Origin: Pseudomonadota bacterium
GTDB lineage: Bacteria > Pseudomonadota > Alphaproteobacteria > Acetobacterales > Acetobacteraceae
Assembly (NCBI GenBank): GCA_021845985.1
Contig: JAJZES010000017.1
Coordinates: 62,001-126,000, forward strand
Reading direction: 5' to 3'
Length of the DNA stretch: 64,000 nt
The notes under the pieces are model-generated. The model ran no database searches, had not been told where the DNA came from, and saw only the letters and a list, made by a program, of their open reading frames with translations. This document shows positions 55,186 through 62,770 of this stretch, one piece after another; the first letter of the stretch is position 1; every line of letters begins with the position of its first letter. The position numbers were made by a program, and so were the translations under genes.

Positions 55186-55359
55186 TCACCTGCCTGGTCT
55201 CACTGGCCTGAACGGCCCGACGCTATGGTGATAAGCGGCACGCCACAAGCGGCCGTTGACGCCAACCGGCAACTCCCGCATTGTATACTATAGACGGCGG
55301 CGCGGCGCGTCAGTGGCGGGCGGGCGGCGCCTGTGCAGGACAACCGCCTGGGGACGAAC
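55186..55359. promoter_or_regulatory. Leader of ABC system 2 with GTATAC-centred candidate operator
   Basis: Between the resolvase remnant and the binding-protein ATG there is no gene. TTGACG (55256-55261) is a possible -35. ATTGTATACTATAG (55280-55293) contains a TATACT -10-like hexamer (55284-55289), but the 22-base spacing is long. The same stretch is a near-palindrome around GTATAC (55283-55288), as in many GntR operators (TnGTATACnA-like). The rest shows nothing recognisable. Confidence 0.5.
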
Positions 55360-56553
55360 ATGCGCGCACTGACCCTGCCGGCCGCCCTTTTCGTCTTGCT
55401 CGCCGCCGGCGCCGCGGCGCGGGCGGCGGAGCCGATCCGGCTCGGCTGCATCGCCGCGCTGTCCGGCGCCGGGGCGGATATCGGCACCCGGCTGCGCGAA
55501 GGGGCGGAGCTTGCCGTTGCGGCGCGGCCCGACATCGCCGGCCGCCCGGTGCAACTGCTGGTGCGCGACAGCAAAAGCGACCCGTCGGTGGCGCAGCAGC
55601 AGGCCGCCAGCCTGCAATCCGACGGCGTATCCGCCTTGCTCTGCTCATCGCTCAGCAGCGAGGGCGCGGCGCTCGCCGCCGCGGCCCGGGCCGGCCGCAT
55701 GCCGGTGCCCGACCTGCTGGCCAGCGCGGTGGCCGACGAGATCACCGGCAAGAGCTGCAACCCGTGGACCTTCCGCCTCGTCCCCGCGGCAACCACCATC
55801 GCCCACGCGGTGGCGCGCTTCACCGCCGGGCAGCCGAAACTGTCGGCCGGCGGCTTCTACATCCTGGGCAGCGACTATCTGTATGGCCGGTCCTCGGGCC
55901 GCGCCTTCGCGGCGATCCCCGGTATCCGGATCGCCGGCGAGAGCTACGCCCCGCTCGATACCGCGGACTGGACGCCCTATCTGAACAAGGTCAGCCAGTC
56001 GGGCGCCACCGGGCTGTGGCTGCCGGTGGCGCTGGGGTCGCCCTATGTGCAGTTGATGGTCGCCGCCAACGCCATGCAGGTGCTGCGGCATGTCACCGTG
56101 CTGGCGCCGACCGGGCTGCCGCAGGAGATCATCGACCAGCTCGGCGACGCCGCCGTCGGCGCGGTCGAACCGGCCAGCGCGGTGCTGATGACCGAGCCGG
56201 CGGTGATCCCGGTCGCCGACGCGTACCGCGCCAGATATGGCCGGGCGCCGAGCGAGGGGGCGCTGCAATCCTACATCGCCACCGGCATCATGCTCGACGC
56301 CATCGCGGCGGCCAGGGATGCGACGCCGGCGGCGGTGCGAGACGCGCTGCAGACCGGCCACTTCGACACCATCATCGGCCCGGTGCGCTTCCGCCCCGGC
56401 GACCAGCAGGCGATTGCCCCGGTGTGGTCGGCGCGGATCGAAAAACTGCCGCAGCCGGTGGCCGGCTCCGCCTACGCCTTCGTCGCGGTGCAGAAACACC
56501 CGGCGGAGGAGGTGATGCCCGCCTTCGACCAGACGGGCTGTGTGCCGCGCTGA
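55360..56553 (+). CDS. Periplasmic substrate-binding protein of ABC system 2 (Peripla_BP_6 type)
   Basis: About 397 residues. A signal peptide (MRALTLPAALFVLLAAGAAARA-AEP) directs it to the periplasm. IRLGCIAALSGAGADIGTRLREGAELAV is the family N-lobe start, and YILGSDYLYGRSSGRAF is also typical (read in parts). ATG at 55360 has a GGGGA ribosome site and sits at the start of the signal; a GTG nine codons upstream is possible. The ligand is unknown. It overlaps the permease gene by one codon (TGATG). Confidence 0.9.
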   Translation: MRALTLPAALFVLLAAGAAARAAEPIRLGCIAALSGAGADIGTRLREGAELAVAARPDIAGRPVQLLVRDSKSDPSVAQQQAASLQSDGVSALLCSSLSSEGAALAAAARAGRMPVPDLLASAVADEITGKSCNPWTFRLVPAATTIAHAVARFTAGQPKLSAGGFYILGSDYLYGRSSGRAFAAIPGIRIAGESYAPLDTADWTPYLNKVSQSGATGLWLPVALGSPYVQLMVAANAMQVLRHVTVLAPTGLPQEIIDQLGDAAVGAVEPASAVLMTEPAVIPVADAYRARYGRAPSEGALQSYIATGIMLDAIAAARDATPAAVRDALQTGHFDTIIGPVRFRPGDQQAIAPVWSARIEKLPQPVAGSAYAFVAVQKHPAEEVMPAFDQTGCVPR

Positions 56554-57413
56554 TGCAGACCGCGGCGCTCGCGGTGGCCGGCGGGCTGCTCTACGGCTGC
56601 ACGCTGCTGCTGGTGGCGACCGGGCTGACGCTGGTGTTCGGCGTCGGCCGGGTGGTCAATTTCGCCCACGGCACGCTTTATGCGCTGGGCGCCTTTCTCG
56701 GCGCCAGCCTGCATGCGCTGGCCGGGTGGTGGGCGGCGTGCCTGCTGGCGCCGGCGCTGGTGGCGGCGGCGGCGGTGGCGCTCGACCTGCTGGTCATCCG
56801 CCGGCTGCGGCGGCGCGGCGAGATGGCCGTGCTGCTGTTCACCTTCGGCCTGGGCATCGTCATCGACGCGGCGATCACCGGCATCTGGGGCGCGCGCAGC
56901 TACGCCGTGCCGGTGCCGGCCGCGCTGGCCGGCGGGGTGGCCCTGTTTGGCGGCCAGATCTCGCTCTATTCGATCGTGCTGGCGGCCAGCGCGCTGGCCG
57001 TCACCGGGCTGCTGGTGGCGGCGCTGCACGGCACCGGCTTTGGCCTGCGCCTGCGCGCCGCGGCCGAAGACCCGGCGACGGCGGAGATCGCCGGCATCGA
57101 CGTGGACCGCGCCTTTACCGCGGTGCTGGCGATCGGGTCGGGCTTCGCCGCCCTCGCCGGGGTGCTGGTGCTGCCGATGATCGGCGCCAGCAACGGGATG
57201 GACCTGTCGGTGACGGTGCTGGTGTTCATCGTGGTGATCGTCGGCGGGCTGGGCAGCCTGCCGGGCACCGCCCTGGCGTCGCTGCTGGTCGGCGTCATCC
57301 TGACGCTCGGCGCCACCTATGCCGCGTCCTCGGCCTATCTGCTGCTATTCGCCGCGGTCATCGCGATGCTGTTGCTGCGGCCGTTCGGGTTGGTGGCGAG
57401 CCGCGGCGAATGA
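56553..57413 (+). CDS. Branched-chain-type ABC transporter permease LivH-like (system 2)
   Basis: A 286-residue membrane protein with about eight spans. LAVAGGLLYGCTLLLVATGLTLVFGVGRVVNFAHGTLY is the LivH start (read in parts), and RAAAEDPATAEIAGIDVDRAF is the ATPase-contact loop. GLGSLPGTALASLLVG is the conserved GxxGxxxGA-type segment near the end. ATG at 56553. It is coupled to the binding-protein stop and to the next permease (ATGA). Confidence 0.93.
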   Translation: MQTAALAVAGGLLYGCTLLLVATGLTLVFGVGRVVNFAHGTLYALGAFLGASLHALAGWWAACLLAPALVAAAAVALDLLVIRRLRRRGEMAVLLFTFGLGIVIDAAITGIWGARSYAVPVPAALAGGVALFGGQISLYSIVLAASALAVTGLLVAALHGTGFGLRLRAAAEDPATAEIAGIDVDRAFTAVLAIGSGFAALAGVLVLPMIGASNGMDLSVTVLVFIVVIVGGLGSLPGTALASLLVGVILTLGATYAASSAYLLLFAAVIAMLLLRPFGLVASRGE

Positions 57414-58369
57414 AGCCGGCGATGGCAATGCGCGATCCGGCCGCCGCCGGCCGGATGCCCGCGCTGACGGGTCCCGCACTGGTCGCTGCGGTGCTGCTCG
57501 CCGGCGCCGCGGCGCCGCTGGTGCTGCCGCCGTTCACCATCCACCTGCTGGCGCTGGTGCTCTGCTACGGCACCTGGGCGATGAGCTTCGGGCTGGTGAT
57601 GGGGCAGCTCGGGCTGACCTCGTTCGGCCACGCGGCGCTGTTCGGCGGCGGCGCCTATGCGGCGGCGTGGGTGGCGCTGAACCTGTCGGACAGCCTGGCG
57701 GGCGGGCTGGCGGCGGGCGGGCTGTTCGGGGCGGCGATGGGCGCGGTGATGGGCCTCGTGCTCGGCCGCCTGTCCGGGGTGGCGTTCTCCATCGGGTCGC
57801 TGGCGTTCGGCGGCATGGTAACGCAGGTGGCCAATAGCTGGGCCGAGGTGACCGGCGGCAGCGACGGGCTGGTCGGGCTGCCGTTCCCGCGCCTGTTCGG
57901 TCGGGAGCTTGGCGACCGCGCCCTGTACGCGGCGGCGGCGGCGCTGGCGGTGCTGACCTGGGTTGGGCTGCGCGCGCTGCTGCGCCGCCGGGCCGGCCTC
58001 GTCGTGCATGCGGTGCGCGACGATCCGCTGCGCGCGGCGTCGAGCGGCATCGCGGTGCATGCCGTGCGGGTGGCGACGCTCGCCGGCTCCGGCCTGCTGG
58101 CCGGCCTCGCCGGCGGGGTGTCCGCCTTCGTCGTCGGCTCGGTGGCGCCCTCCGCGCTCGACTGGTCGGCCTCCGGCAGCGTCCTGGTGATGGCGGTGGT
58201 CGGCGGCGTGAGCAGCGTCACCGGGCCGTTCCTGGGGGCGGTCGGCTACACGCTGTTCGAGCAGGCACTGAGCCAGGTGCTGCCGAATTACCGGCTGGTG
58301 CTGGGGCTGGCGTTCATCGCCGCGGTGTTGCTGTCGCCGGTGGACCGGCGGGGGCGACGTGACGCCTGA
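57410..58369 (+). CDS. Branched-chain-type ABC transporter permease LivM-like (system 2)
   Basis: A 319-residue membrane protein with about nine spans. LGLTSFGHAALFGGGAYAAAW is the LivM signature (normally LSxGHAxFxGxGAY). HAVRDDPLRAASSGIAVHAVR is the EAA-like loop and VGGVSSVTGPFLGAVGYTLFE the conserved C-terminal part. The ATG at 57410 overlaps the LivH-like stop; the stop overlaps the next gene by 11 bases. Confidence 0.92.
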   Translation: MKPAMAMRDPAAAGRMPALTGPALVAAVLLAGAAAPLVLPPFTIHLLALVLCYGTWAMSFGLVMGQLGLTSFGHAALFGGGAYAAAWVALNLSDSLAGGLAAGGLFGAAMGAVMGLVLGRLSGVAFSIGSLAFGGMVTQVANSWAEVTGGSDGLVGLPFPRLFGRELGDRALYAAAAALAVLTWVGLRALLRRRAGLVVHAVRDDPLRAASSGIAVHAVRVATLAGSGLLAGLAGGVSAFVVGSVAPSALDWSASGSVLVMAVVGGVSSVTGPFLGAVGYTLFEQALSQVLPNYRLVLGLAFIAAVLLSPVDRRGRRDA

Positions 58370-59090
58370 GCCGCCGCCCAGCCCCGCCGGCGCCCCGGCG
58401 CTGGACGCCAGCGGCCTCAGCAAGTGGTTCGGCGGCAAACAGGCGCTGCGCGAGGTGTCGTTGCGCCTGGAGCGGGGCAGCATCCTCGGGCTGATCGGGC
58501 CGAACGGCGCCGGCAAATCCACCCTGCTCGGCGTGCTCGCCGGCACGGTGGCGCCGGATCGCGGCCAAGTGACGCTCGGCGGCAGCCTGCTGGGCCGCGC
58601 CGGGCCGCGACGGCGGGCACTGAGCGGCCTCGGCCGCACCTTCCAGACGCCGCGCGTGTTCGAAAGCCTGACCCTGCGCCAGCATATCCTGCTCGGCGCG
58701 GCCGATGGCGGCTGGGGGTTCGAGGCGTCGGCCCGGCTCGGGCTCGACCGTTTCCTGGATCGCCCGGCCGGCACGTTCAGCCACGGGCTGCGCCGGCTGG
58801 CCGAGTTGTGCCATGTCGCGGCGCAGATGCCGCGGGTGCTGCTGCTCGACGAGCCGGCGGCCGGGCTGACCGCCGCGGAGATGGCGCAGCTCGATGCCGC
58901 GCTGCGCTGGCTGCGGCCGCGGACGGCGGTGTGCGTGGTCGAACACAACATGCGCTTCCTGCTCGGCATCGCCGATCTGGTGACGGTGCTCGATCATGGT
59001 CAGGTGATCGCCGCCGGCCCGCCCGGCACGATCGTCGCCGACCCGGCGGTGCGTCTTGCCTATCTGGGGGCGTCCTTTGTCGGTGGTTAG
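58359..59090 (+). CDS. Branched-chain-type ABC transporter ATPase LivG-like (system 2)
   Basis: A 243-residue ATPase. Walker A is GPNGAGKSTLLG. LGRTFQTPRVFESLTLRQHILLG is the Q-loop region, FSHGLRRLAELCHVAAQMP replaces the usual LSYGxQRxLEIARAL signature and is atypical, and Walker B is VLLLDEPAAGLT. The signature lacks the normal SGGQ/SYGE form, so activity should be treated with caution. GTG start at 58359 overlaps the LivM-like gene. Confidence 0.88.
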   Translation: MTPEPPPSPAGAPALDASGLSKWFGGKQALREVSLRLERGSILGLIGPNGAGKSTLLGVLAGTVAPDRGQVTLGGSLLGRAGPRRRALSGLGRTFQTPRVFESLTLRQHILLGAADGGWGFEASARLGLDRFLDRPAGTFSHGLRRLAELCHVAAQMPRVLLLDEPAAGLTAAEMAQLDAALRWLRPRTAVCVVEHNMRFLLGIADLVTVLDHGQVIAAGPPGTIVADPAVRLAYLGASFVGG

Positions 59091-59847
59091 CCTGGAGGGG
59101 GTGCATGCGGCGCGCGGCGGCGTGGCAATTCTGCACGGCGTCGATCTGCAGCTCGGCGACGGCGAGGCGGTGGCGCTGTTCGGGCGCAACGGCATGGGCA
59201 AGACGACGACGCTCGACGTCATCGCCGGCGTGTTGCGGCCGACGGCGGGGCGGGTGACGCTGCTCGGCGCGGCGGTCAGCGGCGGCCGGCCGCACCGGGC
59301 GGTGCGCGCCGGGCTCGGCTATGTGCCGGAGAACCGCGGCATCTTCCCGCGCCTGACGGTGGGCGAGAATCTGGCGGTGTCGCGCGCCGCCGGCACGCCG
59401 TGGACGCGGCAGCGGCTGCTGGCGCTGTTCCCGGCGCTGGACGGAAGGCTCGGCGAGCGTGCCGGTCAGCTCAGCGGCGGGCAGCAGCAGATGGTGGCGC
59501 TCGCCCGCGCCCTGTCGGGCAACCCGCGCGTGCTGCTGCTGGACGAGCCGACGGCGGGGCTGGCGCCGCTGGTGATCGAGGTGATCGCCGCGGCGCTGGC
59601 CGAGATCGCCGGCGCGGGCGTGGCATTGCTGGTGGTCGAGCAGACGATGGCGGTGGCGGGGCGGGTGGCTGACCGCTTCCTGTTCATGGAGGACGGCCGG
59701 ATCGCCGCGGCTGCGGGGCGCGCGGCGCTGGCGGCCGATCCGGGGCTGTTCGAGCGCTACCTCGGGGCGGACCAGACGGGGGCGACTCTTGCGCAGGACG
59801 GCGCCGGCGCTATCCCCTCCGCCATGACATCGCCGAGCGCGCCGTGA
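59077..59847 (+). CDS. Branched-chain-type ABC transporter ATPase LivF-like (system 2)
   Basis: A roughly 256-residue ATPase. Walker A is GRNGMGKTTTLD, LGYVPENRGIFPRLTVGENL contains the Q-loop, the signature is LSGGQQQMVALARAL and Walker B VLLLDEPTAGLAP, with the GLAP ending of LivF. Start codons TTG (59056 or 59077) and GTG (59083) are all possible; TTG 59077 gives MSVVSLEGVHAARGG, which fits the family. The stop overlaps the GntR gene (GTGA), so the regulator is in the same operon. Confidence 0.9.
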   Translation: MSVVSLEGVHAARGGVAILHGVDLQLGDGEAVALFGRNGMGKTTTLDVIAGVLRPTAGRVTLLGAAVSGGRPHRAVRAGLGYVPENRGIFPRLTVGENLAVSRAAGTPWTRQRLLALFPALDGRLGERAGQLSGGQQQMVALARALSGNPRVLLLDEPTAGLAPLVIEVIAAALAEIAGAGVALLVVEQTMAVAGRVADRFLFMEDGRIAAAAGRAALAADPGLFERYLGADQTGATLAQDGAGAIPSAMTSPSAP

Positions 59848-60524
59848 GCGACCGCATTGCCGAGCTGCCCGGCGCCCGGCTCCCGGACGTGCTGGCCCGC
59901 GAACTGGCGCGGTTCCTGCAGGACCAGATCGTCTATGGCGACATCGCCCCCGGCACCCGGCTGACCGAGGAGGAGATCGTCCGCCGCTACAGCGTCAGCC
60001 GTTCGCCGGTGCGCGAGGCGTTCCACTTCCTCGAACAGGACGGCCTGCTGGTGCGCGACCGCCGCCGCGGCGTGCGAGTCGGGCTGCTCAGCGTGCCGGA
60101 TCTCGACGAGATCTATGTCTGCCGCATTCCGCTGGAGGGGCTGGCGGCCGAGGCCGCGGCGCAGCAGCGCACGGCGGCGCATCTGCCGGCGCTGGATGCG
60201 GCGATGGCCGGGCTGCAGGCGGCGTTCGCTGAGGCCAATGTGCGCGACTATTTCGCGCAGAACGTGCGGCTGACCGACCAGATCCTGCTCGCCTCGGGCA
60301 ATGCCACGCTGCGCCGGCTGCTCGGCACGATCGGCAAGCAGGCGCTGCGCTACCGGTACCTCGCCTACAGCCGGACCGCCAACATGATGCAGCTTTCGGT
60401 CGAGACCAACCGCGAGATCATCGACGCCATCCGCCATCAGCGCGGCCGCACCGCGCGGTCGCTGACCGAGGATCTGATCCAGCAATCGTGGCAGGGCATC
60501 CGCGCCACCTTTGGCGAGACTTGA
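59844..60524 (+). CDS. GntR-family regulator (FCD type), last gene of ABC operon 2
   Basis: A 226-residue GntR regulator. The winged helix is at about 18-80 (LQDQIVYGDIAPGTRLTEEEIVRRYSVSRSPVREAFHFLEQDGLL, read in parts, with the TRLTEEEIVRRYSVSRSPVREAF core). An FCD domain follows, with LDEIYVCRIPLEGLAAEAAAQQ and NVRLTDQILLASGNATLRRLL. It starts at GTG 59844. It probably represses ABC operon 2 and possibly the next operon, since similar GTATAC sites precede both. Confidence 0.92.
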   Translation: MSDRIAELPGARLPDVLARELARFLQDQIVYGDIAPGTRLTEEEIVRRYSVSRSPVREAFHFLEQDGLLVRDRRRGVRVGLLSVPDLDEIYVCRIPLEGLAAEAAAQQRTAAHLPALDAAMAGLQAAFAEANVRDYFAQNVRLTDQILLASGNATLRRLLGTIGKQALRYRYLAYSRTANMMQLSVETNREIIDAIRHQRGRTARSLTEDLIQQSWQGIRATFGET

Positions 60525-60549
60525 AACGAGCCGTCGTATACAGTATTCG
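60521..60549. promoter_or_regulatory. Promoter with GTATAC-centred candidate operator before ehuB-like gene
   Basis: TTGAAA (60521-60526) and TATTCG (60544-60549) are 17 bases apart, a plausible sigma-70 promoter. TCGTATACAG (60534-60543) between them is centred on the palindrome GTATAC (60536-60541), so a bound regulator would block RNA polymerase. It resembles the site ahead of the 55360 gene. Confidence 0.5.
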
Positions 60550-60568
60550 GTGTCAAAGGAGGCGTTTC

Positions 60569-61432
60569 ATGCAGGTCATGCGCCGTACCCTGGTTGCCTC
60601 GCTCGCCACCGCCGCCCTCGCCGCCCGCATCGGCACCGGCACCGCCGCGGCGGCGGACGACACGCTGGCCCGGCTGCGCGCCGCCGGCAGCGTGCGCGTC
60701 GGCTTCCCCAACCAGGTGCCCTACGCCTATGCCGACGAATCCGGCGCCCTGACCGGGGCGGATGCCGAAATCGCCCGTCTGGTCTTCGCCCGCATGGGCA
60801 TCGCCAGCATGAACGGCGTGCTGACCGAGTTCGCGGCGCTGATTCCGGGCCTGCGCGCCGACCGCTTCGACACCGTACTGGCGATGTTCGTCACGCCGGC
60901 GCGCTGCGCCCAGGTGGCGTTCTCTGAGCCGATCTACGCCATCGGCCAGGGCATGGTGGTGAAGTCCGGCAATGCCGCCGGCATCACCGGTTATGACGAC
61001 TTCGTCCTTAAGCCGCTGCGTCTGGCGGTGATGGCGGGCGCCGCGCAGGCGGGATACGCCAAGGCGCTCGGCATCCCGCAGGGCCGCGTCATCGCCTTCC
61101 CCGACGGGCCGAGCGCGATGGCGGCGGTGTCCGCCGGGCGCGCCGATGCTTTCGCGATCAGCGACCTGCCCGCCCGCCGCCTGCTGGCCACCGCCGGGGC
61201 GGCCAGAGGCCTGCAACTGGTGCCCGACTTCGCCGACCCGGTGATCAACGGCCGGCCGGCCCGCGGCTACGACGCGTTTGCCTTTCGCCCGGCCGATACC
61301 AGCCTGCGCGATGCCTTCAACCAGGCGCTCGCCGGGCTGCGGGAAACGCCGCAGTTCCTCGCCGCCATGGCGCCGTTCGGCTTCACCAGGGCGAACCTGC
61401 CGGACCGCACGACGCAGGAGCTGTGCGGCTGA
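60569..61432 (+). CDS. Amino-acid/ectoine-type ABC transporter substrate-binding protein (EhuB-like)
   Basis: A 287-residue type II periplasmic binding protein. The signal peptide ends near GTAAA-ADD. VGFPNQVPYAYADESGALTGADAEIAR, GVLTEFAALIPGLRADRFD and ARCAQVAFSEPIY closely follow the ectoine/hydroxyectoine binder EhuB (family knowledge). FPDGPSAMAAVSAGRADAFAIS is also EhuB-like. An AAAGGAGG ribosome site precedes the ATG. A different polar amino acid cannot be excluded, since EutABCDE genes are not seen. Confidence 0.85.
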   Translation: MQVMRRTLVASLATAALAARIGTGTAAAADDTLARLRAAGSVRVGFPNQVPYAYADESGALTGADAEIARLVFARMGIASMNGVLTEFAALIPGLRADRFDTVLAMFVTPARCAQVAFSEPIYAIGQGMVVKSGNAAGITGYDDFVLKPLRLAVMAGAAQAGYAKALGIPQGRVIAFPDGPSAMAAVSAGRADAFAISDLPARRLLATAGAARGLQLVPDFADPVINGRPARGYDAFAFRPADTSLRDAFNQALAGLRETPQFLAAMAPFGFTRANLPDRTTQELCG

Positions 61433-61466
61433 CCGCAGCGCCCGCCGCGCCCCGACCGGCCGGCGG

Positions 61467-62114
61467 ATGATGCCGGGGATCGGGCTGCTGCTTGCCGGCA
61501 GCCTCGTGACCATCGAGATATCGCTGCTGTCCGGCGCGCTGGCGCTGATCGCCGCCGGGCTGGCCGGGCTGGCCCGGCAATCGCGCCGCCGCCTGCTGCG
61601 CTGGCCGGCCATCGTTTATATCGAACTGTTCCGCGGCACGGCGCTGCTGATCCAGTTGTTCTGGATGTACTTCGTGCTGCCCGATTTCGGGGTGAACCTG
61701 CCGGCCTTCGCGGTGGCGGTGCTGGCGGTGGGACTGAACTACGGTGCCTATGGCGCCGAAGTGGTGCGCGGCGCGATGCAGGCAGTCGGACGGGGCCAGC
61801 GCGATGCGGCACGCGCGCTCGGCCTGTCGCCGGCGCAGGAACTGCGGCTGGTGGTGCTGCCGCAGGCTGCCGCCATCGCCGTGCTGCCGTGGGGCAATCT
61901 GATGGTGCAGTTGGTCAAGGCGACCTCGTTGGTCTCGCTGATCACCATCGCCGAGCTGTCCTACCGGGCCTATCAGTTGAACCAGGTGACGATGCGCACC
62001 AGCAGCATCTTCGCCACCGTGTTGGTGCTCTACTTCGTCATCACTCAGGCGGTGGCGGTGGCGACGCGCCGGCTCGATCGCGGGATTGGCCGCTGGCGGC
62101 GGGCGGCGGTGTGA
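61467..62114 (+). CDS. Amino-acid ABC transporter permease (EhuC-like)
   Basis: A 215-residue HisMQ-type permease with about five spans. IELFRGTALLIQLFWMYFVLP is the PAAT-family motif (E-x-x-R-G-T-x-x-x-Q), and GLNYGAYGAEVVRGAMQAVGRGQRDAARALGLSPAQ contains the EAA loop (GQRDAARALGL). VLPWGNLMVQLVKATSLVSLITIAEL is conserved. ATG ATG at 61467/61470. It pairs with the next permease, and the GTGA overlap links them. Confidence 0.92.
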   Translation: MMPGIGLLLAGSLVTIEISLLSGALALIAAGLAGLARQSRRRLLRWPAIVYIELFRGTALLIQLFWMYFVLPDFGVNLPAFAVAVLAVGLNYGAYGAEVVRGAMQAVGRGQRDAARALGLSPAQELRLVVLPQAAAIAVLPWGNLMVQLVKATSLVSLITIAELSYRAYQLNQVTMRTSSIFATVLVLYFVITQAVAVATRRLDRGIGRWRRAAV

Positions 62115-62770
62115 GCGACACCTGGGACTGGTCGGCGGCGGCCGAGGCGGTGTCGCCGCTGTCGCGTGCGTTCGTCACCACGCTGCTGGCCGGCGTGGCC
62201 GGGTTCGCGCTGGCGGTGGTGCTCGGCCTGCCGCTCGCCCTCGGCCGCGACGCGCGGCGGCCGGCGATCCGCCTGCCGGTCACCGCCGGCATCGAATTCG
62301 TCCGCGGCACGCCGCTGCTGATCCAGGTCTATGTGCTGTATTTCACCCTGCCGTCGATCGGCGTCGTGCTGCCGGCGCTGCTCACCGGGGTCGGCGCGCT
62401 GGGCCTGCACTATGCGACTTATGTTTCTGAGGTGTACCGGGCCGGGCTGCGCAGCGTCGGACGCGGGCAGCGCGATGCGGCGGCGGCGCTCGGCCTGCGT
62501 CCGGCGGCGGCGTTTCGCCGGGTGATCCTGCCGCAGGCGCTGCTGCCGGTGTTTCCGGCGCTCGGCAACTACGCGTTGGCGATCCTCAAGGAGACGCCGA
62601 TCCTCGCCTCCATCTCGATCACCGAGATGCTCCAGCAGGCCAAGCTGATCGGCGCCGAGACGTTCCGCTACACGGAGCCGCTGACGCTGGTCGGGCTGGC
62701 GTTCCTGATCGTCAGCCTGGCCGGCGCCGCCGCGCTGCGCTGGATGGAGCGGCGGCTCAGACCGCCTTGA
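62111..62770 (+). CDS. Amino-acid ABC transporter permease (EhuD-like)
   Basis: A 219-residue HisMQ-type permease. IEFVRGTPLLIQVYVLYFTLP is the family motif and GLHYATYVSEVYRAGLRSVGRGQRDAAAALGL contains the EAA loop. LGNYALAILKETPILASISITEMLQQA and the C-terminal LRWMERRL are also typical (read in parts). GTG start at 62111 overlaps the EhuC-like stop. No EhuA-like ATPase follows; the 3' end instead overlaps a convergent aminotransferase by 14 bases. Confidence 0.92.
   Translation: MSDTWDWSAAAEAVSPLSRAFVTTLLAGVAGFALAVVLGLPLALGRDARRPAIRLPVTAGIEFVRGTPLLIQVYVLYFTLPSIGVVLPALLTGVGALGLHYATYVSEVYRAGLRSVGRGQRDAAAALGLRPAAAFRRVILPQALLPVFPALGNYALAILKETPILASISITEMLQQAKLIGAETFRYTEPLTLVGLAFLIVSLAGAAALRWMERRLRPP

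Noticed and set aside
55069-55293. Plus-strand 74-residue frame in the scar
   Set aside because: It runs across the resolvase remnant on the wrong strand and covers the promoter.
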